DNA of 64,000 bases. Origin: Sphingobium sp. MI1205. Its GTDB lineage: Bacteria > Pseudomonadota > Alphaproteobacteria > Sphingomonadales > Sphingomonadaceae. The notes below the pieces were generated by a model. That model did no database searches, was not told the origin of the DNA, and saw nothing but the letters and a program-made list of their open reading frames with translations. This document shows positions 23,093 through 31,825 of this stretch, piece after piece (the stretch's first letter is position 1; the number at the start of each line of letters is the position of its first letter). A program made the position numbers and the translations under genes. The stretch spans positions 1,183,501-1,247,500 of the forward strand of contig NZ_CP005188.1 in the NCBI RefSeq assembly GCF_001563285.1. The letters are read 5' to 3'.

Positions 23093-23761
23093 ATGAGCGA
23101 AGGGCTTGGCCAACCGGCGGAGCACCAGGAGGATAAGCGGGAATCGCTGTCCGACAATGATTTCAAGCGCGAGCTGGCGGCGGTCATCCCGCACCTGCGC
23201 GCCTTTGGGCGATCGCTTTCGGGCAATCGGGACGTCGCGGACGATCTGGTTCAGGAAACTCTCCTGAAAGCCTGGGCGGCGCGTGGGCGGTTTCAGGCCG
23301 GCACCAACATGCGGGCCTGGACCTTCATCATCCTGCGCAATCATTATCTCTCGCAAATGCGGCGTTCACGCTTTCGCGGCGATTGGGACGATCTGACGGC
23401 CGACCGGATATTGGCGGCGCCTGCGGGGCAGGACAAGCATGTCGAGCTTTCCGATATGCAACGCGCCTTGCTCCAATTGCCCCAGCCGCAGCGCGAGGCG
23501 CTAATCCTGGTGGGCGCGGGAGGCTTCGCCTATGAAGAGGCGGCGGAGATTTGCGGCGTCGCGGTGGGCACAATCAAAAGCCGCGTGGCGCGTGGCCGCG
23601 CTGCCCTGGAACAGATACTCGATAGCGGTGACCTGCCTTCCCGACGGAGCCAGGAGACCACCGATACCCCGGTGCTCGACGAGATCATGGAGGACGTTGA
23701 CCGCCTGAGCCGTGGGCGGGATGTACGACAGGGTTCTGAACAGGACGCCGATGATGTATAA
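23093..23761 (+). CDS. ecfG: General stress response ECF sigma factor EcfG
   Basis: EcfG directs RNA polymerase to GGAAC-N16/17-CGTT promoters under stress. The product has region 2 (VADDLVQETLLKAWAARGRF, then MRAWTFIILRNHYLSQMRR) and region 4 (LLQLPQPQREALILVGAGG, then VAVGTIKSRVARGRAALEQI). A C-terminal tail of about 45 residues is Asp/Arg-rich. ATG 23093 gives 222 residues and has GAGAGG upstream; ATG 23033 would add 20 residues with a weaker site. It follows the 46-residue gene behind an EcfG promoter and belongs with nepR and phyR. Confidence 0.94.
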   Translation: MSEGLGQPAEHQEDKRESLSDNDFKRELAAVIPHLRAFGRSLSGNRDVADDLVQETLLKAWAARGRFQAGTNMRAWTFIILRNHYLSQMRRSRFRGDWDDLTADRILAAPAGQDKHVELSDMQRALLQLPQPQREALILVGAGGFAYEEAAEICGVAVGTIKSRVARGRAALEQILDSGDLPSRRSQETTDTPVLDEIMEDVDRLSRGRDVRQGSEQDADDV

Positions 23762-23812
23762 AGGCGGCTCCTGCGATCCTTTCCCCCCGGGAAGGCGTTT
23801 GGGAGGTGCGCG

Positions 23813-24085
23813 ATGGTCAAGAGCGGACGAGGCAGCAGCTTGCCTCCAGAGCGGCACCAGCCCGATGATATGACGCAGGCAGGGCAATCTCGCGGCACTG
23901 GCGTGATTTTCGCATTGGTAGCGATTGCCCTCATTCTTGCCATCGCCTTCTTTTATCTCACCCGTGAAAGTGAGGTGAAGGAAAGCCAGGCGATCACCGA
24001 AGCCGCCGAATCTGACGACAGCGCGGTGCGGGTTGTCCAGGACGCCGCCCACGAAGCGGCGCGAGATGTCCGCCGGCAAAATTGA
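23813..24085 (+). CDS. Hypothetical single-span membrane protein, 90 aa
   Basis: This protein is not recognised. It has a polar N-terminus of about 27 residues, one hydrophobic span (GVIFALVAIALILAIAFFYL, residues 30-49) and a charged C-terminal region rich in Glu, Asp and Ala that may be helical. GGGAGG precedes ATG 23813. It lies 51 bases behind ecfG in the same direction, so it may be read through from that gene. A membrane-anchored stress protein is plausible but unproven. Confidence 0.7.
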   Translation: MVKSGRGSSLPPERHQPDDMTQAGQSRGTGVIFALVAIALILAIAFFYLTRESEVKESQAITEAAESDDSAVRVVQDAAHEAARDVRRQN

Positions 24086-24187
24086 TCCTGCCGACCCACT
24101 GTTGAACGGCTCTGCCTTCTCGCAGCGCCCCCCATCTTCAGAAAATCTTTGGGATTTTCGTTCACTCTGTGCGCACTGTCGGATTTT

Positions 24188-24204
24188 CTTACACCGGTTG
24201 TAAG
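24188..24204. promoter_or_regulatory. 17-bp palindrome upstream of the sugar transferase gene
   Basis: CTTACA-CCGGT-TGTAAG is a perfect inverted repeat located 59-75 bases before the start of the polysaccharide sugar transferase gene, whose neighbours encode the PrsK/PrsR pair. It is a candidate operator for PrsR or another dimeric regulator. A GG-N10-GC pair at 24222-24235 has sigma54 spacing but otherwise fits a -24/-12 promoter poorly. Confidence 0.4.
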
Positions 24205-24263
24205 CTGGTCCGATGTCACCAGGCTGCCCTTTGGCGAGGCAGCATCGGAAATGCGCGCGACTG

Positions 24264-25652
24264 ATGATCAGACTTTTCAAACATTATGTGCCACACGCCG
24301 TGCTGCTGCTGGGACTGCTCGACTTCATCTTGTTGGTGGGGGCGGCGGAAGCAGGGTGGATATTGCGTGCGCAGCAGATCGGCATGGATGTCGATCCCAT
24401 CATGACCCGCGCCGCGCCGTTGCTGAGCTTTGCCCTGTTGATCCAGACAGGGATGATCGCCGTGGGCGTTTATGGCACCGAAGCACTCCAGTCCCTTCGC
24501 TTCGCCTTCGCCCGGCTGCTGGTCGCAATTTCGCTGGGCGTCATATTTTTATCGGTGATGCATTTCGTCCTGCCTGATCTGACGCTTTGGCGGTCCAATT
24601 CGCTTTACGCCATGGGCCTTGCCATCGCGCTGCTGCTGGCGGTGCGGCTTCTCCTTGGGTCCATGCTCGGCGGCGAGGCGTTCAAGCGGCGGCTGGTCGT
24701 CCTTGGCGCAGGCAATCGCGCGAACCGCATCAAGGATCTGGAACAGCGCAAGGGCGCGGGCTTCCTCGTCGTGGGCTACATCGCCATGAATGATGGCGCG
24801 CAGGTCATTCCAGAGTCGATCAACCGCAGCGCCATCTACAATCTGGCCGATTTCGTCGTGCGGCTGGGCGCCAGCGAGGTGGTGCTGGCGCTGGAGGAGC
24901 GGCGCAACGCATTGCCGCTGTCGGACCTGTTGCGCATCAAGACGACGGGCGTCCATGTGAACGAGATTTCGACCTTTCTCGAAAGGGAGACGGGGCGCGT
25001 GGATCTGGACAGCGTCAATCCCAGTTGGCTGATCTTTTCCGATGGCTTTTCGGCAGGCCGCCGGATTTCCAGCATCGCCAAACGGCTGTTCGACGTCATT
25101 GCCAGTTCCATCCTGCTGCTGCTGACCGGCCCTATCATCCTGATCGCCGCAATCCTGGTGAAGCTCGACAGCAAGGGGCCAGCTTTTTATCGCCAGCAGC
25201 GCGTCGGCCTATACGGCGAGGAATTCTGGATCGTGAAGCTGCGCACCATGCGGCAGGACGCGGAAGTCAGCGGGCAGGCGGTTTGGGCGGAGAAGGACGA
25301 TCCGCGCATCACGCGGCTGGGCTATTGGCTGCGCAAGCTGCGGATCGATGAGTTGCCGCAGACCTGGACGGTGCTGAAAGGCGAGATGAGCTTTGTCGGC
25401 CCGCGCCCCGAACGGCGTCAGTTCGTCGAGGATCTGGAACAGCATCTGCGCTATTATGCCGAGCGTCACATGGTGAAGCCGGGCATCACCGGCTGGGCGC
25501 AGATCAACTATCCCTATGGCGCATCGATTGAGGACAGCCGCAACAAGCTGGAATATGACCTCTATTACGCCAAGAATTACACGCCGTTCCTGGACTTGCT
25601 GATCCTGATCCAGACGTTGCGGGTGGTGCTGTGGCCTGAAGGCGCGCGCTGA
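24264..25652 (+). CDS. Undecaprenyl-phosphate sugar phosphotransferase (PEP-CTERM/exopolysaccharide type)
   Basis: The protein probably primes exopolysaccharide synthesis by moving a sugar-1-phosphate to undecaprenyl phosphate. About 462 residues include four N-terminal membrane helices and a Rossmann-like middle domain (RLVVLGAGNRANRIKDLEQR). After another helix near residue 280, the catalytic domain follows with KLDSKGPAFYRQQRVGLYGE, KLRTMRQDAE, LPQTWTVLKGEMSFVGPRPE and KPGITGWAQINYPYG. This layout matches the PEP-CTERM-associated sugar transferase family. ATG 24264 is preferred over ATG 24213. prsK follows after 8 bases. Confidence 0.88.
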   Translation: MIRLFKHYVPHAVLLLGLLDFILLVGAAEAGWILRAQQIGMDVDPIMTRAAPLLSFALLIQTGMIAVGVYGTEALQSLRFAFARLLVAISLGVIFLSVMHFVLPDLTLWRSNSLYAMGLAIALLLAVRLLLGSMLGGEAFKRRLVVLGAGNRANRIKDLEQRKGAGFLVVGYIAMNDGAQVIPESINRSAIYNLADFVVRLGASEVVLALEERRNALPLSDLLRIKTTGVHVNEISTFLERETGRVDLDSVNPSWLIFSDGFSAGRRISSIAKRLFDVIASSILLLLTGPIILIAAILVKLDSKGPAFYRQQRVGLYGEEFWIVKLRTMRQDAEVSGQAVWAEKDDPRITRLGYWLRKLRIDELPQTWTVLKGEMSFVGPRPERRQFVEDLEQHLRYYAERHMVKPGITGWAQINYPYGASIEDSRNKLEYDLYYAKNYTPFLDLLILIQTLRVVLWPEGAR

Positions 25653-25660
25653 AGCGGGCG

Positions 25661-27733
25661 ATGGGAACGCTGCTGCAATTTGTCGGCGATTGGGGCCACG
25701 CGCTGGCCGCCGTGCTGTTCGCCGCGATCGGCATATTCATCCTGCGTCGGCGGGAGGAAGGGATCGACCAGCGCATGCTGGCAGTCGCCCTGCTGCTGAC
25801 ATCCTGCTGGTCGCTTTATGTGTCGTTCGGCGGCGTGGACAAGCCGCTGACCGGGATAGGCGAGAATATCCGCAATGCCGCCTGGTTGCTGCTGCTGCTC
25901 ATCATGCTGCGCCGTGGCGCGACTGATCGCGTGGGATCGATGGTGGCGATCGGGTCGGTCTATGCCGCGGTGGCGGGGTTGATCCTGCTGCAGACGTTCA
26001 CTGACCTGATATGGCGACAACTGCCCGGCGCGAGCGATCTGCATCGCGCATTGGTGCAGGTGTCGCTCAGCCTGCACATGATGACGGCGGTCGGCAGCCT
26101 GATGCTGGTCCACCATCTTTACGTGAGTTGGCCGCAGCAGCAGCGTGGACGGGTCGCATTGTTGCTGGGCGCGCTGGCGGCCATGTGGACCTATGATTTC
26201 AGCCTCTACGTGATCGGCTATTTCGCGATCGACCGCGCCAGTGAGCTATACGCCTTGCGCGGGCCATTGATGGCGATGCTGGCGCCCGTCATCGCGGCTG
26301 GGATGCGGCGGGATAGAGCGCCGCAGGTGCAGTTGTCGCGCGCGCTGACGTTCCGCGCACTGTCGCTGATATCGATCACGCTGTACGTCATACTGATCGC
26401 GGCGGCGGCGGTAGCGATCGAGTTGATCGCTGGCCCCTATGCACGGGCGATCCAGATCGGATGCGTGTTCTTCATGGCGGTAAGCGCGCTGGTGCTGCTG
26501 CCTTCACCCCGGATGCGGGCGCTGTGGAAGGTGCAGGTCGCAAAGCATGTTTTCCAGCATCGCTACGATTATCGAACCGAATGGATGCGCTTTGGCGACA
26601 CGATCGGCAGGCCGGGCAGCGACGCGCCGCCGCTGGGCGAACGGGTGGCGAAGGCGGTTGCCGACATCACGGATTCGCCCGCCGCGATCCTGATGCTGCG
26701 GTCCGACGACGGCGCGCTGACGTTCGAGACGCATTGGAATTGGGACGGCGATCTGTCCGATGACGTCCTGGTGCCCGCGCCCCTTGCGCTGCTGATCGAG
26801 CGTAGCGGGTGGATCATCGATATCGACCGGGAGCCGACCCGGCAGGAAGCTGGCGACACGCCCGGCTGGATGCGCGCCGATCCCCGCGCCTGGGCGCTCG
26901 TGCCGCTCATCCATTTCGGCCGGTTGATCGGCGCAATCCTGCTCGCGCGGCCTGTGATGGACCGGCGGCTGGACTGGGAAGACCTCGACATGCTGCGCAC
27001 GGCGGGGCGGCAGGCGGCAAGCTATTTGAGCGAGGCGCAGGGTCAGCAGGCGCTGGGCGACGCGCAGCGGTTCGACGAGTTCAACCGGCGCTTTGCATTC
27101 ATCATCCACGACGTCAAGAATCTGGTCAGCCAGCTTTCGCTGCTTGCCCGCAATGCCGAGCGCCATGCCGACAACGCGGATTTTCGCGCCGACATGGTGC
27201 TGACGCTGCGGGAGTCGGTGGGCAAGATGAACGACATGCTGGCGCGCCTGTCCCAGCATAACAAGGGACGGGCGGAGGAGCCGCGATCCATGTCTCTGGA
27301 CGAGGTAGCCGCAAAGGTGGCGCGCAGCCGGTCGGGCCAGCATGACATCCGCCTGACGGGTTCCGCGCCGCTGGCGCTGGCCGATCCGACGCGGGTCGAG
27401 CAGATCATCATTCACCTGTTGCAGAATGCCATCGACGCGAGCGCAGCCGACCGTCCGGTGGAAATCCGGCTGAGCGGGGACGAGCAATGGGCCGTGATCG
27501 AGTTGATCGATCAGGGGCGCGGCATGACTGCGGAATATATCCGCCGAGATCTGTTCAAGCCCTTTTCATCGAGCAAGGCGGGCGGCTTTGGCATCGGTGC
27601 ATTCGAGGCGCGGGCACTGGCGCAAAGCATGGGCGGCAGCATCGGCGTCGAAAGCAAGCCGGGTATCGGAAGCCGTTTCACATTGCGCCTGCCGACAGTG
27701 CCGCGCGAAGGGGTAAGGGGGAAGGCCGCCTGA
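25661..27733 (+). CDS. prsK: PrsK-type sensor histidine kinase of the PEP-CTERM/exopolysaccharide system
   Basis: This is a 690-residue membrane kinase. The first about 280 residues hold eight or so membrane helices. A GAF-like domain then spans about 310-460 (AVADITDSPAAILMLRSDDG onward), followed by the phosphoacceptor box FIIHDVKNLVSQLSLLARNA near residue 480. The ATPase domain is intact: LLQNAIDAS, DQGRGM and the G2 region KAGGFGIGAFEARALAQSMG. This is the family paired with PrsR in PEP-CTERM/exosortase genomes. Its stop overlaps the prsR start by one base (TGATG), indicating coupled translation. Confidence 0.9.
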   Translation: MGTLLQFVGDWGHALAAVLFAAIGIFILRRREEGIDQRMLAVALLLTSCWSLYVSFGGVDKPLTGIGENIRNAAWLLLLLIMLRRGATDRVGSMVAIGSVYAAVAGLILLQTFTDLIWRQLPGASDLHRALVQVSLSLHMMTAVGSLMLVHHLYVSWPQQQRGRVALLLGALAAMWTYDFSLYVIGYFAIDRASELYALRGPLMAMLAPVIAAGMRRDRAPQVQLSRALTFRALSLISITLYVILIAAAAVAIELIAGPYARAIQIGCVFFMAVSALVLLPSPRMRALWKVQVAKHVFQHRYDYRTEWMRFGDTIGRPGSDAPPLGERVAKAVADITDSPAAILMLRSDDGALTFETHWNWDGDLSDDVLVPAPLALLIERSGWIIDIDREPTRQEAGDTPGWMRADPRAWALVPLIHFGRLIGAILLARPVMDRRLDWEDLDMLRTAGRQAASYLSEAQGQQALGDAQRFDEFNRRFAFIIHDVKNLVSQLSLLARNAERHADNADFRADMVLTLRESVGKMNDMLARLSQHNKGRAEEPRSMSLDEVAAKVARSRSGQHDIRLTGSAPLALADPTRVEQIIIHLLQNAIDASAADRPVEIRLSGDEQWAVIELIDQGRGMTAEYIRRDLFKPFSSSKAGGFGIGAFEARALAQSMGGSIGVESKPGIGSRFTLRLPTVPREGVRGKAA

Positions 27734-29082
27734 TGAGCGACAAGCGACCCAAATTGCTGATCGTCGAGGATGATCCGGGGCTGCAGCGGCAGCTGCGCTG
27801 GGCCTATGAGGATTATCAGCTGTTCATCGCGGGTGATCGTGAGGAAGCGATCGAGATGCTGCGCGCCGAATCGCCCGATGTCGTGACGCTGGACCTGGGC
27901 CTGCCGCCCGACCCGGACGGGACGAGCGAAGGCTTTGCGACGCTGGCGGAAATGCTGCGGATCAAGCCGGATACGAAGATCATTGTTGCTTCCGGTCACG
28001 GCGCACGGGAAAGCGCGCTGTCCGCCATTTCGGGCGGGGCCTATGATTTCTACCAGAAGCCTGTCGATATCGACGAACTGGGCCTGATCGTCCGCCGCGC
28101 CTTTCATGTCCACGCGCTGGAAAAGGAAAATGCCCGGCTCGCCGAGGCGGCGCCCGAGCAGGCCAGAGTGCTGGGGCGGCTGATCACGGGCGCTTCGGAA
28201 ATGATGAAGGTCGCCCGCACCATAGAGCGGGTGGCGGCGACGAGCCTGTCCGTTCTGCTGACCGGAGCGATCGGCACCGGCAAGGCATTGCTGGCCGAGG
28301 GGCTGCACGATGCATCCGAACGGCGTGATGGGCCGTTTATCACGATCAACTGTTCCGCGATTCCCGAGCCGTTGCTGGAGGCGGAACTGTTTGGTGCGGA
28401 TGCAGGGGGCGAGGCGAAGGCTGGCAAGATTGCGCTCGCCCATGGTGGCACGCTGTTCCTGGACGAGGTCGGCGACATGTCGCTGGCGTTGCAGGTGAAA
28501 CTGCTGCGTTTCATGCAGAATGGGGTGATCGATGCGACGGGGGATGGCCAGTCGCTGTCTGTCAATACGCGCATCCTGTTTGCCACACATCATGATCTGG
28601 AGACGTTGATCGCTGCGGGCACCTTTCGCGAAGATCTCTACTATCGGCTTGCCGAGGTCGTGGTGCGGATACCCGCGTTGAAAGACCGGCCAGGCGACCC
28701 GGCTTTGCTGGCGCGCCATTTCCTCAACCGCTTTGCCAAGGACATGAACCCGCAGGTCAAGGGGCTGGCGCCTGACGCGCTGGCTGCGCTCGACGCCTGG
28801 GCCTGGCCGGGCAATGTGCGCGAGCTGGAAAACCGGATGAAGCGCGCGGTCATCATGGCTGATGGGAAGCATGTCACCGCAGCGGACCTGGACCTGGACG
28901 GTGACCGTGCCGAGGGAGGCGAAGTCGTCAATCTGAAAGCGGCCCGCGAAATCGCTGACCGTCGTGCCATCCGCCGGGCTATCGCGCGGACCGATGGCAA
29001 CATATCCGGGGCCGCCAAGATGTTGGGGATCAGCCGACCGACGCTGTACGATCTTCTGAAACAATATCAGTTGCAGGGTTGA
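27733..29082 (+). CDS. prsR: PrsR-type response regulator (AAA+, Fis HTH) lacking the GAFTGA loop
   Basis: The 449-residue protein has an N-terminal receiver (LLIVEDDPG; phosphoacceptor in VVTLDLGLPP; lysine in FYQKPVD), an AAA+ domain (Walker A TGAIGTGKALLAE, Walker B GGTLFLDEVGD, arginine-finger region FREDLYYRL, WPGNVRELENR) and a C-terminal Fis-type helix-turn-helix (NISGAAKMLGISRPTLYDLL). Between ELFG and GKIALAHGGT there are only nine residues (ADAGGEAKA), where the family usually has about 14 including GAFTGA, the sigma54-contact loop. It may therefore act without sigma54. It is translationally coupled to prsK. Confidence 0.9.
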   Translation: MSDKRPKLLIVEDDPGLQRQLRWAYEDYQLFIAGDREEAIEMLRAESPDVVTLDLGLPPDPDGTSEGFATLAEMLRIKPDTKIIVASGHGARESALSAISGGAYDFYQKPVDIDELGLIVRRAFHVHALEKENARLAEAAPEQARVLGRLITGASEMMKVARTIERVAATSLSVLLTGAIGTGKALLAEGLHDASERRDGPFITINCSAIPEPLLEAELFGADAGGEAKAGKIALAHGGTLFLDEVGDMSLALQVKLLRFMQNGVIDATGDGQSLSVNTRILFATHHDLETLIAAGTFREDLYYRLAEVVVRIPALKDRPGDPALLARHFLNRFAKDMNPQVKGLAPDALAALDAWAWPGNVRELENRMKRAVIMADGKHVTAADLDLDGDRAEGGEVVNLKAAREIADRRAIRRAIARTDGNISGAAKMLGISRPTLYDLLKQYQLQG

Positions 29083-29130
29083 TGGCCGTGAGCCGCGCGC
29101 GGCCTGTACGTAAAGCTGGTGGTGGATAGT

Positions 29131-29478
29131 CTATCGGACGCCTTGCAGGTCCAGATCCTCGGCGGAGATCCCCAGGCGCTTGATCTGTTGGGCCACTGGC
29201 GGCCAGACCGTATCGAGAAAGCGGCGGCGTTCCGCTTCCCTCAGTCGCCGCGCCGCGCCGTCGGCCACGAACATCCCGACCCCGCGCTTGACCACTATCA
29301 GCCCATCGTCCTGGAAGCACTGATAGGCCTTGGCCACCGTCAGGGGATTTGCGCCCTGTTGCATGGCAAGCGCCCGGACAGAGGGAAGCATGTCGCCATC
29401 GCCATAGCTGCCATCGAGTATCGATGCCGCGATGATGTCGCGAAGGCGCATATAGACGGGCTTGGAATCGTCGGCCAT
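29131..29478 (-). CDS. GntR-family transcriptional regulator, YtrA subfamily
   Basis: This is a 115-residue regulator with an N-terminal winged helix (PVYMRLRDIIAASILDGSYG, LPSVRALAMQQGANPLTVAK, then DGLIVVKRGVGMFVADGA). The short C-terminal helical part is about 40 residues, typical of the YtrA subfamily rather than FadR types with effector domains. YtrA regulators usually control linked ABC transporters, but none lies beside it here. The nearest same-strand gene is a nitroreductase 72 bases upstream. Confidence 0.88.
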   Translation of the reverse strand: MADDSKPVYMRLRDIIAASILDGSYGDGDMLPSVRALAMQQGANPLTVAKAYQCFQDDGLIVVKRGVGMFVADGAARRLREAERRRFLDTVWPPVAQQIKRLGISAEDLDLQGVR

Positions 29479-29550
29479 GGGTGCATCGGTGCCATAATAC
29501 AGCGAGGCAGGTCAAGGCGAGCCGTCACCCTTTGGCAGTTGCCACTGTAA

Positions 29551-30129
29551 CTAGCTGTTCCAGACTGAAACTATCTGATCATAGTCCGGCCTGGGCCGTT
29601 CCTCCTGAGGGCGGCCCGGCGTGCCGATGAAGATAAACCCGGCAATCCGTTCGCTTCCCTGCGCGAAGGCGGCGCGGACGTCCTCATTATAGGCAGGCCA
29701 GCCGGTGAGCCACCCGGCCGCGAAGCCCAGGGCGTGGCTGGCGTGCAGCAGGTTCATGATCGCCGCGCCGGAGGACAATTCCTGTTCCCAAAGGGGAATC
29801 TTGCTGCCCTGGATCGGGGCGGACAGCGCGACCACCAGTGCAGGCGCCTGATGGGCGAATTGCTGCATGGATTCCAACTCCAACCGGCCGGCATCGGGCT
29901 TTTCCCGGCGATAGGCGCTGTCCAGAAGGTCCGCCAGATGGACGCGCCTGTCCTGCGGGACGATGACGAAGCGCCAGGGGGCGAGTTTGCCGTGGTCGGG
30001 CGTGCGCAGGGCGATTTCCAATATCTGGCGCAACTGGGCGGCGTCGGGGCCTGGGGCGACAAGGTCACGGGGCTTGCCGGAACGGCGGGTGCGCAGGAGC
30101 GACAGCGGGGTGGAGGCGTCATTGAACAT
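29551..30129 (-). CDS. YdjA-like nitroreductase family flavoprotein
   Basis: This is a 192-residue FMN-dependent NAD(P)H oxidoreductase fold. Family traits include the N-terminal LLRTRRSGKP, the cofactor-pocket segment ARTPDHGKLAPWRFVIV-like (LRTPDHGKLAPWRF), and GFAAGWLTGWPAYNEDV with GFIFIGTPGRPQEERPRPD at the end. The physiological substrate cannot be read from sequence. It lies upstream of the GntR gene on the same strand and is divergent from the peptide transporter (111-base gap). Confidence 0.88.
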   Translation of the reverse strand: MFNDASTPLSLLRTRRSGKPRDLVAPGPDAAQLRQILEIALRTPDHGKLAPWRFVIVPQDRRVHLADLLDSAYRREKPDAGRLELESMQQFAHQAPALVVALSAPIQGSKIPLWEQELSSGAAIMNLLHASHALGFAAGWLTGWPAYNEDVRAAFAQGSERIAGFIFIGTPGRPQEERPRPDYDQIVSVWNS

Positions 30130-30240
30130 GACGCGTCAGATGGCGAAGCTGCGCCCGGCGCGCAAGTGTCGGCTGCTTTGACAGGCTGGCGATTTCCGCT
30201 CTAGGTTCGCGCTCAAAGCATTTGGCCGGACAGGAAACGG

Positions 30241-31821
30241 ATGGCGACCTCACCTGAAATCCAACCTGTGGCGGGCAAGACCTGGATCGGCCATCCGCGC
30301 GGGTTGTTCCTGCTGTTCTTCGTCGAAATGTGGGAGCGCTTTTCCTTCTATGGGATGCGCGCGCTGCTGATTTTCTACCTGACGCAGCATTTCCTTTTTT
30401 CCGACCGCGATGCCGCCCATTCCTACGGCGCGTATATGTCGCTCATCTATATTTCGCCGCTGATGGGCGGCTATCTGGCTGACCGCTATCTGGGGCAGCG
30501 CAAGGCGGTGCTGTTCGGCGGCATCGTCATTGCCATTGGTCACATCATATTGGGCCTGGAGGCGGAGGATAGCGCCAGCAGCATGGGTCTCGGCCTATTC
30601 TGGCTGGGGCTGGCGACGGTGATCGTCGGCACCGGTTTCCTGAAGGCCAGCGTGTCGGCGCTGGTGGGTCAGCTCTACCCGCGCGACGACATCCGCCGCG
30701 ACCCGGCCTATACGATTTTCTACATGGGCATCAATGTGGGCGCGACGCTGGGGCCAGTGATCTGCGGCTATCTGGGGCAACGCTGGGGATGGCATTGGGG
30801 CTTTGGCGCGGCATCGGTGGGGATGATTGCTGGCGTTATCGGTTTCGTCCTGTGCAGGCCGCTGTTGCAGGGTGGGGGAGAGCCGCCTGATCCGCAGCGG
30901 TTGGCGGAGCGGATCGGCGGCGTCATCAGCCGTGAATGGCTGGTCTATCTGTCGAGCCTGTTGTCCATCCTGCTGTGCTGGCTGTTGATCCAGCAGCATG
31001 TAGTGGTCGGATGGATGCTGGCGGGCGCGAGCCTGCTGATGGTGGCGTACATCCTCTGGGAAGCATTCGGGCGGATGGAGCGCATCGGGCGCGACCGCAT
31101 GCTGGCCGCGCTGTTCCTGCTGGTCGTCAATCCGCTGTTCTGGGGGCTTTACGAGCAGACCGGATCGTCGCTCAGCCTTTTCACCGACCGCTATGCCGAC
31201 CGGCATATCCTTGGCTTTGACGTACCGGCGTCGATGTTCCAGTCGGTCAATGCCGCCTATATCCTGATATTCGGCCCGGTGATCGCGGCGCTCTGGATCG
31301 CGCTGGCAAAGCGGGGGTGGGAGCCTTCTACCCCTGCGAAGTTCGGCATGGCGCTGGCCCTGGTGGGGGCGGGATTTCTCGTGCTGGTGGCGGGGACTGG
31401 CGCGCCGGGGACGCTGACGCCGGTGCTGTTCATCTTCCTTCTCTATCTTTGCCACACGCTCGGTGAACTGTGTCTGTCCCCGGTGGGGCTGTCGGCCATG
31501 TCAAAACTCGCGCCATCCCGCATGATCGGGCTGATGATGGGCATCTGGTTCCTGGCGATGGCGCTCGGCCAATATGCGGCCGGGATGATCGCCGCCGCGA
31601 CCGGAGGCGAGGGAGGCACGGCGTCGCGTGACGGGGTGCTGGCTGTCTATAGCCGGATCGGCTGGTGGTCGATCGGTATCGGCATCGTGGTGATGGCCAT
31701 CGCGCCGCTGGTCAAGCGGCTGATGCATGACGATCCGGTCAGCGGTGAGGATGGCGCGCAAGCCGAGGCGCAGCGCGACAGCTTCGCGATCGTCGATGGC
31801 AAGGGCGAGGAGCGGGCGTGA
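30241..31821 (+). CDS. Proton-dependent oligopeptide transporter (POT/PTR family)
   Basis: The product is a 526-residue inner-membrane symporter for di- and tripeptides with 12 or more predicted helices. The ExxER proton-coupling motif is present in FVEMWERFSFYGMRALLIFY. The PTR signature GYLADRYLGQRKAVLFGG, FYMGINVGATLGPVICGYLG and LFLLYLCHTLGELCLSPVGLS-like segments (LLYLCHTLGELCLSPVGL) follow. The C-terminus is a short cytoplasmic Asp/Glu tail. ATG 30241 is used. It stands alone and is convergent with the SH3 protein. Confidence 0.94.
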   Translation: MATSPEIQPVAGKTWIGHPRGLFLLFFVEMWERFSFYGMRALLIFYLTQHFLFSDRDAAHSYGAYMSLIYISPLMGGYLADRYLGQRKAVLFGGIVIAIGHIILGLEAEDSASSMGLGLFWLGLATVIVGTGFLKASVSALVGQLYPRDDIRRDPAYTIFYMGINVGATLGPVICGYLGQRWGWHWGFGAASVGMIAGVIGFVLCRPLLQGGGEPPDPQRLAERIGGVISREWLVYLSSLLSILLCWLLIQQHVVVGWMLAGASLLMVAYILWEAFGRMERIGRDRMLAALFLLVVNPLFWGLYEQTGSSLSLFTDRYADRHILGFDVPASMFQSVNAAYILIFGPVIAALWIALAKRGWEPSTPAKFGMALALVGAGFLVLVAGTGAPGTLTPVLFIFLLYLCHTLGELCLSPVGLSAMSKLAPSRMIGLMMGIWFLAMALGQYAAGMIAAATGGEGGTASRDGVLAVYSRIGWWSIGIGIVVMAIAPLVKRLMHDDPVSGEDGAQAEAQRDSFAIVDGKGEERA

Positions 31822-31825
31822 CCGG

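Noticed and set aside
24221..24235. Sigma54 -24/-12 promoter before the sugar transferase
   Set aside because: Only the GG and GC with 10-base spacing match; the rest of the consensus is poor and such pairs are common in GC-rich DNA.
27511..29064. 517-codon minus-strand open frame
   Set aside because: Antisense to prsR; no recognisable domains.
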